Below are positions 46,840-59,089 of a stretch of 64,000 nucleotides of DNA, piece after piece. The translations under genes were made by a program, and so were the position numbers. The DNA is taken from assembly GCA_013350335.1 (NCBI GenBank), contig CM023539.1, positions 25,723,043 through 25,787,042 on the forward strand, in the 5' to 3' direction. Origin of the DNA: Chimonanthus salicifolius (lineage: Eukaryota; Streptophyta; Magnoliopsida; Laurales; Calycanthaceae). The notes beneath the pieces were generated by a model. That model had not been told where the DNA came from, did not search any database, and saw nothing but the letters and a program-made list of their open reading frames with translations. Each line of letters begins with the position of its first letter. The first letter of the stretch is position 1.

Positions 46840-46995
46840 CCGGAGGGCACACTCCGTCGGGGAGTCCGAAAGACCACTGTGGGGTACCTTGATGATGAGA
46901 ATCTCATCAAGAGGAATCCGGAGGGCACACTCCGTCGGGGCATCCGAAAGACCACTGTGGGGTACCTTGACGATGAGAATCCCGTCAAGAAGAGG
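46840..46995 (+). repeat. Two 78-bp tandem units
   Basis: CCGGAGGGCACACTCCGTCG starts both units (46840 and 46918), each ending in a GATGAGAATC..TCAAGA hairpin. The unit is shared with S2 (33180-33330) and S5 (62017-62180), and four shorter units are in S4 (53821-54060). Confidence 0.9.
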
Positions 46996-47689
46996 CTATG
47001 TATATTTGTGATGGGTGGGACTCATTACATGTGCATTACATACATAGCATTGTTTTTATGAGATTTTGATGAACATGTATTATTATATTATTTGCATGTT
47101 TTTATACTAACCTTGTGGTAGCCCTAATCGGAAACACCTACTGGGCGCGTTGATCTAACGCCCTATCTCTATCCTTAGTGGATGATGCAAGAAAGGGAAA
47201 GAACGAGGATCATGAAGGAAACCAAGCATAGGAGCTTGGACTTTTGAATGGACTTTAATTTATGGATTGATTTATGGACTTTTTATTGGGACAATGTAAT
47301 TTGATAGTTAGTTGATGTTGGCATGTAATAATTTAGCTAACTATAAGCTATGGTTTGGAATGGTTTGAATGGACATTTAGTTTAAGGAAATTAAAGTAAT
47401 TTTGGATATATGACTTGTACTTGCTATCTAATAAAATGGAGTAGTCTTAGGTTCTATTATAACCCTCAGTTAAATTAAGTATTTTCCGCAAGATTTATTT
47501 GTACCATGTGTGGATCGGTTCTTATGAACTTAGTCAATACGCACATGGGCTTGGCCAGTTAAGGTTCGGACTTTTAGAAGTCCGAACTTAACTCGCGTCG
47601 TGATATCCCGCCCCGATCACTTGTTTATTATTATTTAAAAAAAATAAACTCTAATTATTATAGTGAAAAGGGCGGGGTGTTATAGAGCT

Positions 47690-48589
47690 CTAGTCAGGGA
47701 TTTCAACAGCAGTGTACCCCGCATTTTCATGGATCAAGAATACCACCAAGATCTTGAGATTATTGAGGATCACTGGCGATCAGAATAGGATCTTGTTGGC
47801 CATATCGCAATGGATAGATGATGTGGGCAAATGGTGGAAGGCAGTAGAACAAAACCAGATGGTGGCAAAAATGAAATGGGAGAATTTTACAAAAAAATTC
47901 CTAGAACACTACTTTCTATAAGAGGAGAAGAAACGTAAGACTCAAGAGTTCATAGTTCTAGCTCAAGGACGTATAACAGTTGCTAAATATCATCAAGAAT
48001 TCATCTGACCCTCTTGTTATGCTCCATACATGGTGGACACTGAATGTAAGAAAGCTCGGAAGTTCGAGAGAGGTCTACGTCCTGTCATCAAGCCAAGGTC
48101 ACCATCTTCAAATCAGCAACTTTGGCAGAAGTTGTGAGAAGTGCAAGCATTTTTTAACAAGAGCTGATGGAGTCAGTTAAATACATGGAAAATAGAAGGA
48201 GTCAAAAGCGGGGGAAACTTTTTTCCCCCTCGCAAGAAATTTTGTCCCAACTACGAAAGACCTTCAGCTTCCACAGCCTTCACGGTTGGATATCTTCCCA
48301 GTCATCCTTCAACCTCAGTTCGAGCAGCACAAACATCCCGAGGTGGCATTACTTGCTTCCAGTGTGGCTAGACAGGGCACATGAAACGGGATTGTCCACA
48401 ACTCCACAAGTCATCTCAAGCACGAAATTCTTTCCGTCCACCAGGCAGGCCAACACAGTCTCAGGTATCAAGAGCACAGAATCTGTCTGGACGGCCAGCC
48501 CTTCCAACAGTGTCAGGACAGTTGTACGCCCTTGTTCCTCCTCCAGAGACAGCGGATCGCTCTGTGATCCAAGGTATGGCAGTTATTTG
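47690..48589 (+). pseudogene. gag: Element T gag, second part with zinc knuckle
   Basis: Gag domain pieces: ILLAISQWIDDVGKWWKAVE, KMKWENFTKKFLEHYF, TQEFIVLAQGRITVAKYHQEF, and KFERGLRPVIK after frameshifts. The zinc knuckle near 48355 reads CFQCG, a stop, then TGHMKRDCP, so its second half is still clear. A Pro/Ser/Gln-rich linker leads to protease. At least three stops and two frame changes. Confidence 0.88.
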
Positions 48590-49152
48590 TGGCTCTTATG
48601 CAGTAGCTTCGTTTGATTCAGGAGCACTCTTTTTTGTCTACATCTTTAATAGCTTCTACTGGTTTACTTGTCCAACAATTATCAGCTGCATTTTACATAG
48701 TATCACCAATTGGTAACACCTCACTTGGGTTAGTCTGCACTTATGTTGACACGGAACTGGTCGACTTCAAATTCAAGTTCGACTATCATGTTATGGACAT
48801 GACAAAATTTGATGTCATTTTTGGCATGGATTGGTTGACCACGTATCAGGCATGTATTGATTGGTATCTCAGAAATGTGACATTTTGGTCACTAGAGGGA
48901 CGACGGATTATAGTTCATGCAAACACACAGAAAACACCAGTATATAGAAGGTTACAGGATGAACTAAACCAGATTTTGTTGAATAGTTTCAAGTTTGAAA
49001 AATCACCTGCATCCACGCTACCTACAATAGTGAGAGACTACGCAGAAGTATTTCCGACGAACTCCCGAGTTTACCTCCAAAGAGGGAGATTGATTTTGAA
49101 ATCAAGTTACTCCTTGGCATTGCACCAGTATCACTCCCACATTATCAGATGA
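48590..49152 (+). pseudogene. Element T protease and linker
   Basis: Catalytic region ASFDSGA at about 48610 in one frame. The rest is in the next frame (48613-49152): LGLVCTYVDTELVDFKF, FDVIFGMDWLTTYQACIDW, and the linker IVRDYAEVFP. A frameshift falls right after DSGA. Confidence 0.88.
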
Positions 49153-49950
49153 CACCTGCAGAGATGTCGGAGTCGAAGAAATAAATTTATGAGTTACTTA
49201 GAGTGGGACTCACAAAACTGAACCATGATACCACATTATTTGTCAAGAAGAAAGATGGCTCTCTACGTATGTGTGTGAATTACAGAAAACTGAACCATGA
49301 TACCATCAAGAATAAATATCCTCTACCCCGAATTGACGACTTGTTTGATCAGCTTAGAGGATCCAATCATTTCTCTAAGATAGATATCATGTCAGGCAAT
49401 CATCAGATCAGAGTAAAGGACGAAGATATAGAGAAAACAACTTTCAAAACTCGGTATGGGTTGTATGAGTATGTGGTGATGCCATTTAGACTAACAAATG
49501 CACTGGCAGTGTTCATGGACTTAATGAATAGAATATTTCATCCATACTTGGATAAATTTGTAATTGTCTTCATTGACGATATTCCTATTTATTCCACCAA
49601 TGAGAAAGAACATGCCGAACACTTGCCTATTGTTCTGGACACATTGAAAAGAACAAGTTGTTTGCAAAAGTGAGCAAGTGTGAATTCTGGTTATCCAAAG
49701 TGAACTTTTGGGCCATGTGGTGACAATAGAAGGAATAATGGTAGACCTAGCGAAGGTAGTGGCAGTAAGAGATTCGAAGGCTCCAAAGAATGTCACCAAA
49801 ATTCGAAGTTTCCTTGGACTATTTGGATATTATCTTAAGTTTATCATAGATTTCTCCAAGATTGTAGCTCCACTTACTCGATTGACTAAAAAAGAGTCAA
49901 GTTTGAATGGTCAGAACTGTGCAACTGAAGGTTTGAAGAACTAAAAGAGA
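49153..49950 (+). pseudogene. Element T reverse transcriptase
   Basis: The longest open part is 49203-49673: [75 protein letters not shown], and the active site [13 protein letters not shown], where the two aspartates are kept. A local duplication is visible: NHDT replaces the normal text both before and after the finger motif. After a frameshift, 49708-49944 carries the thumb region (GHVVTIEGIMVD, KIRSFLGLFGYYLKFI). Confidence 0.92.
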
Positions 49951-50597
49951 GACTCATAACAGCTCCCATCTTAGCCCGACCAGATAGAGGCAAAGGATAA
50001 GAGGTATTCTGTGATGATTCAGGGGAAGGACTTGGGTGCTCTCTTACTTAAGGTCCACATGTAGTGGCCTACGGATCTCGACAGTTAAAATTCCATGAAC
50101 GAAATTATCCCCCCCATGATCTCGAATTGGCCACAGTGGTCTTCGCACTCAATAATTGGCGACATTATCTTTACAGAGAAAATTTTGAGGTATATTTAGG
50201 ATCACAAAAGTCTGAATACTTGTTTGATCAGAAGGAACTCAACTTAGGACAGAGGCGATGGATGGAGTATCTTCAGGATTATGATTTTGCTCTTCGCTAT
50301 CAACCGGGAAAAGCAAGCAAGGTGACAGATGCACTTGGTCGCATGAGTCATGGAACCATAGCAAATTTGATGATGCAAGAATGGGAGATTTTGTCAGCAA
50401 TTAAAGAATTGAATTTGTACATAAATGGCAGCGGGAGTATGTACAATCTGATAGTGCATTCCACCATGGTATCGAAGACTGAACAAGCACAGAGATTGGA
50501 CCCAAAAATGTCAGAGATATGGGCTAAGTTGTCTACAAGAGGGACAGTACAAGATTGGCAATTACGACCTAGGCAGGGTCTTATGTTCAGATGCTGA
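49951..50597 (+). pseudogene. Element T RNase H
   Basis: The frame from 50064 reads AYGSRQLKFHERNYPPHDLE, LATVVFALNNWRHYLY, QRRWMEYLQDYDFALRYQPG, KASKVTDALGR. The usual TDHKSL motif reads LGSQKSE, so the catalytic Asp there is lost. The C-terminal spacer runs to a stop at about 50597. Confidence 0.9.
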
Positions 50598-50603
50598 GTC
50601 TAT

Positions 50604-51640
50604 GTGCCAGAGGAATGCATAGAAGAATTATTGACAGAAGCTCATAAGTCCAAATTCTCCATACACCCCAGAAGTAGAAAAATGTATCAAGATCTTAAAA
50701 GACAATACTGGAGGTGTGGACTTAAGAAAGACGTAGCAGAGTTCGTCTCAAGATGTCTGACATGCCAAAGAGTCAAGGCAGAGCATCAAAGGCCACCTGG
50801 TTTACTCAAACCTCTGACTATACTTGAGTGGAAATGGGAGCACACAGCAATGGATTTTGTGAGTGGATTGCCCAAATCTTCAAAGGGCAACGATGCAATA
50901 TGGGTGATAATTGACCATCTCACGAAGTCGACACACTTCATGCCTATCAAGATGACAGATTCATCTGAGACGTTGGGTAGGCGATACATCAGAGACATTG
51001 TCTGATTGCATGGGATACGTAGGACCATTGTGTCAGATAGGGACGGAAGACTCATAGGCAGGGTGTGGCAGAGTTTACAGACAGCATTGGGGACATATCT
51101 CTTATACAGTACAACATTTCATCCTCAGAAGGATGGACAATCAGAGAGGACCATACAAACATTGGAAGATATGCTGAGAGCTTGTATGTTGGACTTCCAG
51201 AGCAGTTGGGAGGATCATCTTCCATTGGTGGAGTTTTCATATAACAACAGTTATTAGGCGAGTCTTCAAATGGCTCCATTCAAAGCCTTATACAGTTGAC
51301 CATGCAGATCTCCAGTTTGTTGGACCGAGGCAGGCGAAGCTGCACTCATTGGATCAGATTTGGTCACAGAAACAACCGAATAGATCACAGTTATACGACG
51401 ACATTTGTTGACTGCACAGTCGACAAAAGATCTATGCGGATAAGACAAGGAGACCTCTGACCTTTGAAGTTGAAGTCTTAGTGTTCCTAAAAGTCTCACC
51501 GAGAAAGGGACAGATGAGGTGTGGGAAGAGAGGGACGTTGACCCCATGGTTTATAGGACCATTTTCAATCCTTGATAAAATTGGCGAAGCTGCATTTCTC
51601 ATAGCATTTCTTTCATAGTTATCCAACATGCACGATGTAT
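50604..51640 (+). pseudogene. Element T integrase
   Basis: Zinc-binding HHCC start (EAHKSKFSIHP..CLTCQRVKAEHQ), then the core with all three catalytic acidic residues recognisable: EHTAMDFVSGLP, IVSDRDGRL and GQSERTIQTLEDMLRAC. Stops at about 51003 and 51256 and later frameshifts break it. FSYNNSY and the GxKRPLTFEV-like region (about 51450) follow in different frames. Confidence 0.92.
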
Positions 51641-51687
51641 TTCACGTCTCCATGTTACGCAAGTACAATCATGATCCCTAGCATGTT

Positions 51688-51924
51688 TTGGATGCACAAG
51701 AATTGGATGTTCAAAGCGACTTAACTTACATCGAAAGACCTATCAAAATCATAGATACAGAACAAAAAGTACTAAGAAACAGGGTGAATCCTTTCATCAA
51801 AGTGGTTTGGGAGAGACATGGAAATGAAAAATCCACTTGGGAGATGGAAGCGGAAATGAGAGCCTCTCACCCTAAATTGTTTATGTACAAAAAATTTTTA
51901 TTTTGGAATCCAACATTCATCTAA
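51688..51924 (+). pseudogene. Element T integrase tail, chromodomain-like
   Basis: A 78-codon frame: YIERPIKIIDTEQKVLRNRV, then VVWERHGNEKSTWEMEAEMR and HPKLF. The pattern VxW..H..E.TWE.E..M...P.LF is that of chromovirus integrase chromodomains, which guide insertion to marked chromatin. Confidence 0.88.
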
Positions 51925-51941
51925 TTTTCGGGACGAAAATT

Positions 51942-51957
51942 CCAAAAAATGGAAGTA
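51942..51957 (+). other. Polypurine tract region of element T
   Basis: CAAAAAATGGAAGTA lies directly before the right LTR and follows the typical TTTTCGGGACGAAAATT stretch. The tract is weakly purine and probably mutated. Confidence 0.5.
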
Positions 51958-52094
51958 TTGTAAGGACTCGAAATTTTAAATCCTCTGATTGTGTAATTTA
52001 TTTATCATAGAAATGAAATATATGATTTTGGTCCAAAATAATGTAAATGTTTATTTAAAAGAAATAAAGGGAAACTAAAGTTTCCTCGGATGAT

Positions 52095-52280
52095 ACATCG
52101 ACTTGGTCGATGTGTCGGCAAAGCTCAACGTTCCCACACAATGCATCGACTGGATCGATGTGTCGAGGAGAACTAAGATCTAAACCGAGGTATAAGTTGT
52201 CCAAAGGATACATCGACGTGGTCGATGTATCGGTGGAAAAGATCATCAAATGGGTCGACATATCGACAAAGTAGATGTGT
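52095..52280. repeat. CATCGAC-GTCGATG hairpins, right LTR
   Basis: ACATCGACTTGGTCGATGT (52095), CATCGACTGGATCGATG (52144) and ACATCGACGTGGTCGATGT (52210) each have 7-8-bp arms. This block is absent from the left LTR because of the deletion there. Confidence 0.92.
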
Positions 52281-53820
52281 TAAGTAGACGAAACGTCTTC
52301 AGCAGATGCTCTATCTACCACCACCCAAACACTTCATTTTTCTGTGCATGGGTATTCACAATGTCTTTTACGTATTCCAAGCACTCAATTAAGGGTTTAA
52401 GGCATCAAAAGATGAAGATAAAAAGAAGATAAAACGATGAGAAAGGGAAGAAAAGAAAGAGAATGAAATGAGAGAAAAACAAAGACAAGAAAAGAGAGAA
52501 GAAAAAAATGCCTGAGTAGCCCCCTTACTCATCCAAGTGCACCCTCTCACTCACATCCTAACCTTCAACTCGACTGAGAAACCTTTTCAGCTCCTCACGG
52601 ACTTCTTCTGTTCTGGGGAAGGAATGAGAGACTGAGAAAGGGGAAAGAGGAATCGAGCTAGCAAGAAGGGAGGAAACAATGAGACAAAGGACTTCACTTT
52701 GCACTCATTTTGGGTACACCTACAAATTAGTTGAGGTAGGTGAATCTATGGTCCTTTTCAATAAATTAATAACATTAGAATAATTAGAAAATAGGTAGGA
52801 ATGGATCTGGAAAGAAAGGACCTAAGGACAAGGAACACCTGAGCAAAGAGAAGCCATGGATAATTGGTCCATGACTTCTAACTCAACTCAGTCGACATAT
52901 GACTTCGTCGATGTGTCGTCTAGGAACTCAGTCGACATATGACTTCGTCGATGTGTCATCTAGGGCGAGAATCCAACGAACAGGAAATAATAAGTATGGA
53001 TTGAAACCCACGACGGCACATCACATGTGCCGATGTATCGGTCTGGGTATGATGAAGATGGAAATCAGAATGAATGATGGATCAATTAATCTCAAAGTGA
53101 CCCATCGACAAAGTCGATGTGTCGGTGTAACGCCCGCCCCATTTTCACCGAAATCAGAGTCTAATTTTTTTTTTTTGAAATAGAAGTGACAACGGGCACG
53201 GACGTCACGACACGAGTTAAGTCTGAGCTTCTAAAGCCCGGCGCTTAACTGGCCAACCCTACGCGTGCGCGGAACGAAGTCCACGAGAACGGTTCACGCG
53301 TAGGAAGTAAGCTCGCAAAAACTAAATATTAAAGCGGGGGTTATAATAGAGACTATCCTACCAGTTTTTTAGATAGAAGGGAAGATACATCATTAAATTA
53401 CTAAAATACCCCTATGTTCATAATTATATCTCAAAATGATATCGTTCATAGTACAGTCCAAACCATAATAAGAAACAATAATTATTACAATCCGACAAGC
53501 TAAGCTACTTAATTACACTTCCAAAATAAAACTAAGTAACCGCTTCCCCAAGCTCCTAAGCTTAGCTCCCGTCGCGTCCACCGTTTCCGCCGTCTCCTGC
53601 GTCATCAGCTAGGGTAGAAGTAGGGCATTAGACAATGTGCCCAGTAGGACTCCGAGTAGGGCTAGCACATGGATTAGTGATACAATCATACCGATAACAA
53701 TATAATAAAAACCATATGATGAATGCCATGCCATGGGTGCCTATGTCATGTGTCCCACCCATCATCCATATCATCATAAAATGTCATATTCCCCTTGATG
53801 GCAACGCCTCGTCAAGGTGT

Positions 53821-54060
53821 CCCCATGTTTGCTTCTCGGTCGCCCCGACGGAGCATGGACTCCGGTTATAGCCTATCAAGTTATCCCCATGTTTGTTCTC
53901 GGTCGCCCCGATGGAGCATGGACTCCGGTTATAGCGCATCAGGTTATCCCCATGTTTGTTCTCGGTCGCCCCGACGGAGCATGGACTCTGGTTATAGCGC
54001 ATCAGGCTATCCCCATGCTTGTTTCTCGGTCGCCTCGACGGAGCATGGACTCCTGTTCCT
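53821..54060 (-). repeat. Four 63-bp tandem units
   Basis: Units start at 53821, 53885, 53948 and 54011 with CCCCATG.TTG..TCTCGGTCG and run through GACGGAGCATGGACTC. Because 63 is a multiple of three, the array yields repetitive open frames (53784-54203) that look like genes but are not. Confidence 0.95.
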
Positions 54061-54660
54061 TTATTTTCCCGCCCATGCCATGCATGGGATGTAAGTGCAT
54101 TATGCTATGTAGTATATATATGATTCATATCACTAATATAAAATCCATAGCATTGGAATATAACCATAGCCTTAAAAATATCATCCATAGCATTAAAATA
54201 TAATCCATAGCATTTAAAATATCATCCATAAAATAAACCATATAATTACCGAAATAAAATACGGAAACCATCACATACACATAATCCACGGCTTACAAAA
54301 AGGTAGGAATCCTACCGAATACCGATAACGTCCCTTTCCGTTTTCGTCGGATAATTCCGGTCGCCGATCGTATACCGTTTGCGACGTGCCAATACCTTAT
54401 TATACATTTTCCAAGTTAGTCCATATCTTATCCATGATTAAGTCCCTAACTAATCATAAACCTAGATTCATTAATGCTTCCTAGCCATGTTATAAGATTA
54501 TCATAAATCGGCCCTTAACTTAGCCTCATTTCCATTGCATAACTCCAAATTTTAGCCCATTAAACATTCTAATTTGTGAGCCTAAAACGCAGCAACCCTA
54601 AGTTTCATTTAGTCACTCATAATGTAATCTTAATGCACCCAAGTTCATGTCCAACCTACA

Positions 54661-55583
54661 TGGGGTTCGGCCATGTACCATGGCCGAACCCATGGTTCTT
54701 CATTGTGGCCAATAATTACGGCTTTGCCACTTATGCTTCCATGATTTAATATTTCCTCCATCTATGTACATTTTTTTCCATAATTCATCCATATACTTAG
54801 CCCCATTAATGATTTAATGCCCATGACACAATATCCCTAAAATCAGCCACTTAATTTAATTAAATTTCAAATCATCTAAACCTATACAAAATTCCAATTA
54901 TTGCCCATATCATGACCTACAATGGGTCATGGGTTCGGCCACACACCATGGCTGAATCCATGATGTCTTTTTTTTCTACTTTTCTTGGGTCCATTTCACC
55001 TCATTTGGTCCCACCATAATTGAATTTAAAACATACATTTAAATCATCCTTTCATAATCATTATGAGACATACTTTGGTCCATTTAATTTAACCATCATT
55101 CCTCTTTATTTTCCATGGTTCCAAGACCTCAATTTTCCTCAAAGTCTCCCCATGGGGTTCGGCCATGTACCATGGCTGAACCCATGGTCCATAATTTTAT
55201 TTTAAAAACCTCATTTCCATTCATTAAAACCTTGTTTAAAATACCTAACAAAAAATCCACTTAATTACCATTTACATTCTCCATTAGTTTCCATACTCTT
55301 ATAACAATTAAATATCTCATTCCATCACCATAGGGTTCGGCCATACACCATGGCCGAACTCATGGTTCATGATTCACCATTTTTCCTAGCTTCTTGAGGC
55401 CACAACATCATTCACACACTCCACGATTTTTCCTCATTAAAACCCCTTTAAAATCTTTCCAACATTTCATCATTTACAACCCTAAAAGTCATAATCATTC
55501 TCCATAGTTTTAAACCTTAAAACCCCAATTAAATTCATCCACAATTTACCATGGGGTTCGGCCATACTACATGGCCGAACCCT
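54661..55583. repeat. Five GGTTCGGCCAT-ATGGCCGAACC hairpins
   Basis: Copies near 54661, 54932, 55154, 55332 and 55555, in the reversed S4 copy. Same arms as in S2, S3 and S5. Confidence 0.92.
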
Positions 55584-58500
55584 ATGGCCCATCAATCCAT
55601 TCAAAACCCATGTTTCCATGCTTAATCCATTTAATTTCATAACCTCCTTAATCATTTTATTTTTCTTAATCTATCTCTTCCATCTCATCCATTTCTCATC
55701 TTATCATTGGATGGATCTTAGATCTAAGGCCCATAACATTTGTGGCCACCATTCATTCTAAGAAATGGATTTCATTAACACATCTTAACCTTTAAAAATA
55801 TAAATTCTTGTTTAAGAATTCCTTACCACACCGACGACTCCTCCGACCTTTCTTCCTCTTTTCAGTCTCCTTAGCCCTTTCTCTTTTCTTCTCCTTGTTA
55901 TTCTGTGAAGATGTGCTTGATCAATATGGACTCTCCATGGTTAGGGTTTACCTAAGGTAGGTTTAGATTTTTGAGAGAGGGAGAGGGGATGAGGATGGAA
56001 AAAGATGCTCAAACCTTGGTCTTGAAGTGGTGGTTGGCCAAGCCTAGTTTTTTCCTTCTTTTCTTCTAAGTTTCTTCTTCTTTCTTGGTGTTTTACTTGG
56101 GAGAGAGAGGGAGGACGGTTTTGGGAGAGGGAGTGAAGAGATGGAGATGAGATGAGACCCTAGACCCATTCCCATCTCATCTTGGTGGCTTGGGTTACAC
56201 TCCTTCATCATTCTATTTGACCAACCAACATGGGTAAGTATGGCTTGCATGTCCTTGGTGGTGGTGGTTGGGATGAAACCACCGCCATGCCAATGGTTTT
56301 GGGTCTTTAAGGTGGGTGGTTTGGTCTTCCCATCAAGTCCATTGACTACCCATGATGGAGAGGGGTATGGGCTCTCATACCTTGAGTGGTGGTGGTTGAG
56401 ATGAAACCACCACCCTAAGTCCATGGTTTCCTTTGTGTTTCCTTGGGTGGTTTCAATGGGATGAAACCACCCTTTGACTTGCCCTTTTTGACTTATTTAT
56501 TTGACCTTAATTTGACCAACTCAATTAATTAAATTAGACCCTTACCTAGGTTAATTATTTCCTATTTAATTTAATTCCATTAAATTCTCTTCTAAGAAAT
56601 CCACCCATGGTTGACCAAGTCAACCATGGTGGACGGTCCCCACCAACACCTACCCTACCCGCCACCTCACTTGATGAGGTGGAGGTGGGCCCCATTTGGT
56701 TATGCTAGCTTAATCATCTCATCATTAACTTAGGGGGGTTTAATTCCAATTCAACCCATTCCAATCAATTGGGTCACCATTGGGCCCATGGCACAATTAA
56801 ATTATTTTCTACCATTTACCTTAGAGTTTGAATCAATTTTGATCCATTGGGTCCCACATGGTTATCGGGCCCACTTTGACCATTATTGACCCTTTAAATG
56901 GATTCCATCCAATCCATGGTCCATTGGACCATACTTGGGCCTTTGCCCCAAAATTTGATCCATTTAATATCCATAACATCAAAATTCTGATTTTTTTATT
57001 ATCAAAATAAATAAATGCCATATATATGTTGATTTAAAATTTCGGACTATTACAGTCAGTCTGGGTATGAATGAAATGAAATTAGTTCCAGTATGATCCA
57101 TCGACTAGATCAATATGTCAACCTAGAAATGAACTAATCTGTTTAAGTGTACTGAAATAATATATCAAACTCAGAAGAACATGTCGAACCAATGAAACTG
57201 TAGATGTATCGACTACGTCGATACATGTAACCTGAGAACAATTGGAAAACATGAACTGAAACAAACCGAACAAATAGAGTCCACTCGACATATCGAAATG
57301 ATCGATGTGTCGACTGTGTCCAGAAGAGATATATCGACAGTATCGATATGTCGGCCTGAAACAGAGACAATTTCACAAGGTTAATGTATTTGTTACATAA
57401 TGTAAATGGACTCTATTAGATGTTGGAAATTATACAGTAAATCTTTAAGTAGAGATTAGACCTACACAAATTAGACAAGGACTTTATGTGATAATAGTCT
57501 ATAAATTGTGATTTGAACATGTACATGGACAAAAGGAGTCAAGAGTGATTTCGACGTCGTTCAAACAAACGCGTGAATATCCTTTGGTTGATCATTTTTC
57601 TATCAGGTAGGAGTTCCTACTTTATTGTAGCACAATGTGATAAATGATGTTTTGATAAGTTATATCTTTTAAAAACATAAATATGGATTTTATGGAATTA
57701 TGATTTTATTATGTACATGAAAATAATTTTGATGAAAAATTGTTGGATTTATGATTTTGTCATCATATTTGCACACACTACCTCATGCATGGTTGCATGG
57801 GAGGGTTGATGGTAATAAGCCAAGAAGGAAATGTCTGGACCTCGCTTGGACTCATGTAAAATGTTTATAAAATGTTAAGACTTTGGCCCCGTCCCTTGAT
57901 ATGAATTGTACGGCATAATTGGGCCAAAGAGGTCTTGGGAAGGTCCCGAAACCCTGCGCAGAGGGAGGAGACCACACTCCACCGATAGTCTTGGTTAATT
58001 TGTGGATGGGTAATAGCACCCTGGTGGTTGCCTGCCTCAAATACTGTGAACATAAGTGGCCAATTATTGAGAATCATTGATCGAAGTAATTTGTTATGAT
58101 CTAATGTATGGAAGTGGGTGGGCATATCATTGGTGCTTGACACCCATGGCATATCATTCTATGATTTATGAGTTATTAGATTTTGGTACATTTTCTATCT
58201 TATATTTGAGAAATATATGTTAATCACATTTTGGAACTTTATTCATTATTATCCGCATTATATGATATTTTGAGATTTTATACTTTGTGCATTTTATGAT
58301 TGGAACTTCCTACTGGGCCAGTTGACTAAGCCCGTACCTTTTTCCCCTAGATGTTAACAAAGATTAGGGTAAAGGAGAAGAAGCTAGACCTAATGATAGC
58401 CATGCTTGACGAAGGGATGGATTCGGAGATGCTTGAAGATCTCATAGTTCTCATTTTGATATTTTGATAGAACTATGCAATTTTATAGGATCCAGTGATT

Positions 58501-58758
58501 TAATAATGTAGATAACTTTTATTTTGGATATGGTTTGATGTTGGATTTATGGATTTAAGTTATTTCCCTCCTTGTTATTGAAAAGTTTACTATTATAATT
58601 CCGCAAATTGTTATTTTCGCATATTTCCGCAGTGTTATGCTGGCACATACACAAATGTTTCGTGAGTTAACTCACGTATGTGCTAGAATTGAGCCAGTCG
58701 AGGGTTTGGTCTTCGGACTTGAACTCAGCTCGCGTCGTGACGTATCTGTCCTTTCTCC

Positions 58759-58827
<69 letters not shown>
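58759..58827. repeat. (AT)n microsatellite
   Basis: About 69 bases of AT repeats with one AAAT break, inside the right LTR of T. The left LTR has only a short TATATATAATA at the equivalent place (43444-43456), so it expanded after insertion. Confidence 0.97.
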
Positions 58828-58832
<5 letters not shown>

Positions 58833-58884
58833 ATAATAATACTTTAATTTAATCAATGGAAAATGAGCGGGTCATTACAATTTT

Positions 58885-59084
58885 TCCAGTGATCGAAGAC
58901 CAAGATTTAGCATTCTCCCTGTTTGACATGGTTGCTTGGGAAGAGCTTCTCAAACAGTGATCGGGAACAGGGGAGAGATGGCAAAGGCTTACCCGACCAT
59001 TAAATCTCACAAACATCGTGACACCATTGCTTCTTGAAGTGAGAGAAGCAAAAACCCTATGGTTTTCCGGCGAGATATCACTCT
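58885..59084 (-). pseudogene. Middle piece of broken minus-strand frame
   Basis: Continues the frame cut at 41155, including MSNRENAKSWSSITG in one frame and SPVPDHCLRSSSQATM just upstream. The solo LTR at 59090 cuts it again. Function unknown. Confidence 0.35.
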
Positions 59085-59089
59085 GAGAT

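Larger units (their letters stand above)
43899..47684 (+). mobile_element. Solo LTR, family S (copy S3), 3786 bp, inside gag
   Basis: TGTAATACCCC...GGGTGTTATA with perfect TSD GAGCT (43894-43898 and 47685-47689). Both S-type hairpin arrays are present: GTTTCATC..GATGAAAC at 44599, 44696, 44799 and 44918, and GGTTCGGCCAT..ATGGCCGAACC at 45519-46512. A run of 14 G lies near 44387. The CTACTGGGCGCGTTG motif is at 47139. Confidence 0.95.
53126..57054 (-). mobile_element. Solo LTR, family S (copy S4), 3929 bp, reversed
   Basis: On the plus strand TGTAACGCCC...GGACTATTACA, with flanks GTCGG and GTCAG (53121-53125, 57055-57059) that match at 4 of 5 positions. Comparison with the left LTR of T, where the sequence is continuous, confirms the insertion. 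The hairpin array is at 54661-55583, with degenerate GATGAAACCACC hairpins at 56270-56480. Confidence 0.93.
41160..58879 (+). mobile_element. Ty3 element T (chromodomain type), complete but decayed
   Basis: LTRs at 41160-43498 and 51959-58879, PBS at 43501, then gag, protease, RT, RNase H, integrase and chromodomain-like tail in order, with TSD ATTTT on both sides (41155-41159, 58880-58884). Without its two solo-LTR inserts it is about 10 kb. The order PR-RT-RH-INT-CHD and the tail sequence point to a chromovirus (Tekay/Del-like). Stops and frameshifts throughout and LTRs of unequal length show it is old and inactive. Confidence 0.95.
51959..58879 (+). repeat. Element T right LTR with nested solo LTR
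   Basis: TGTAAGGACTC...GTCATTACA. Its own length is about 2987 bp after removing the insert 53126-57054. It holds a 40-bp local duplication (52885-52964) and an AT microsatellite near its end. Confidence 0.92.

Noticed and set aside
53784..54203. Overlapping open frames of up to 128 codons on both strands
   Set aside because: Produced by four 63-bp tandem units; the same repeated peptide appears in several frames.
55985..56425. 126-codon minus-strand frame
   Set aside because: Lies wholly in S4, rich in His/Pro/Lys from degenerate hairpins and purine runs; no counterpart frame in S2, S3 or S5.
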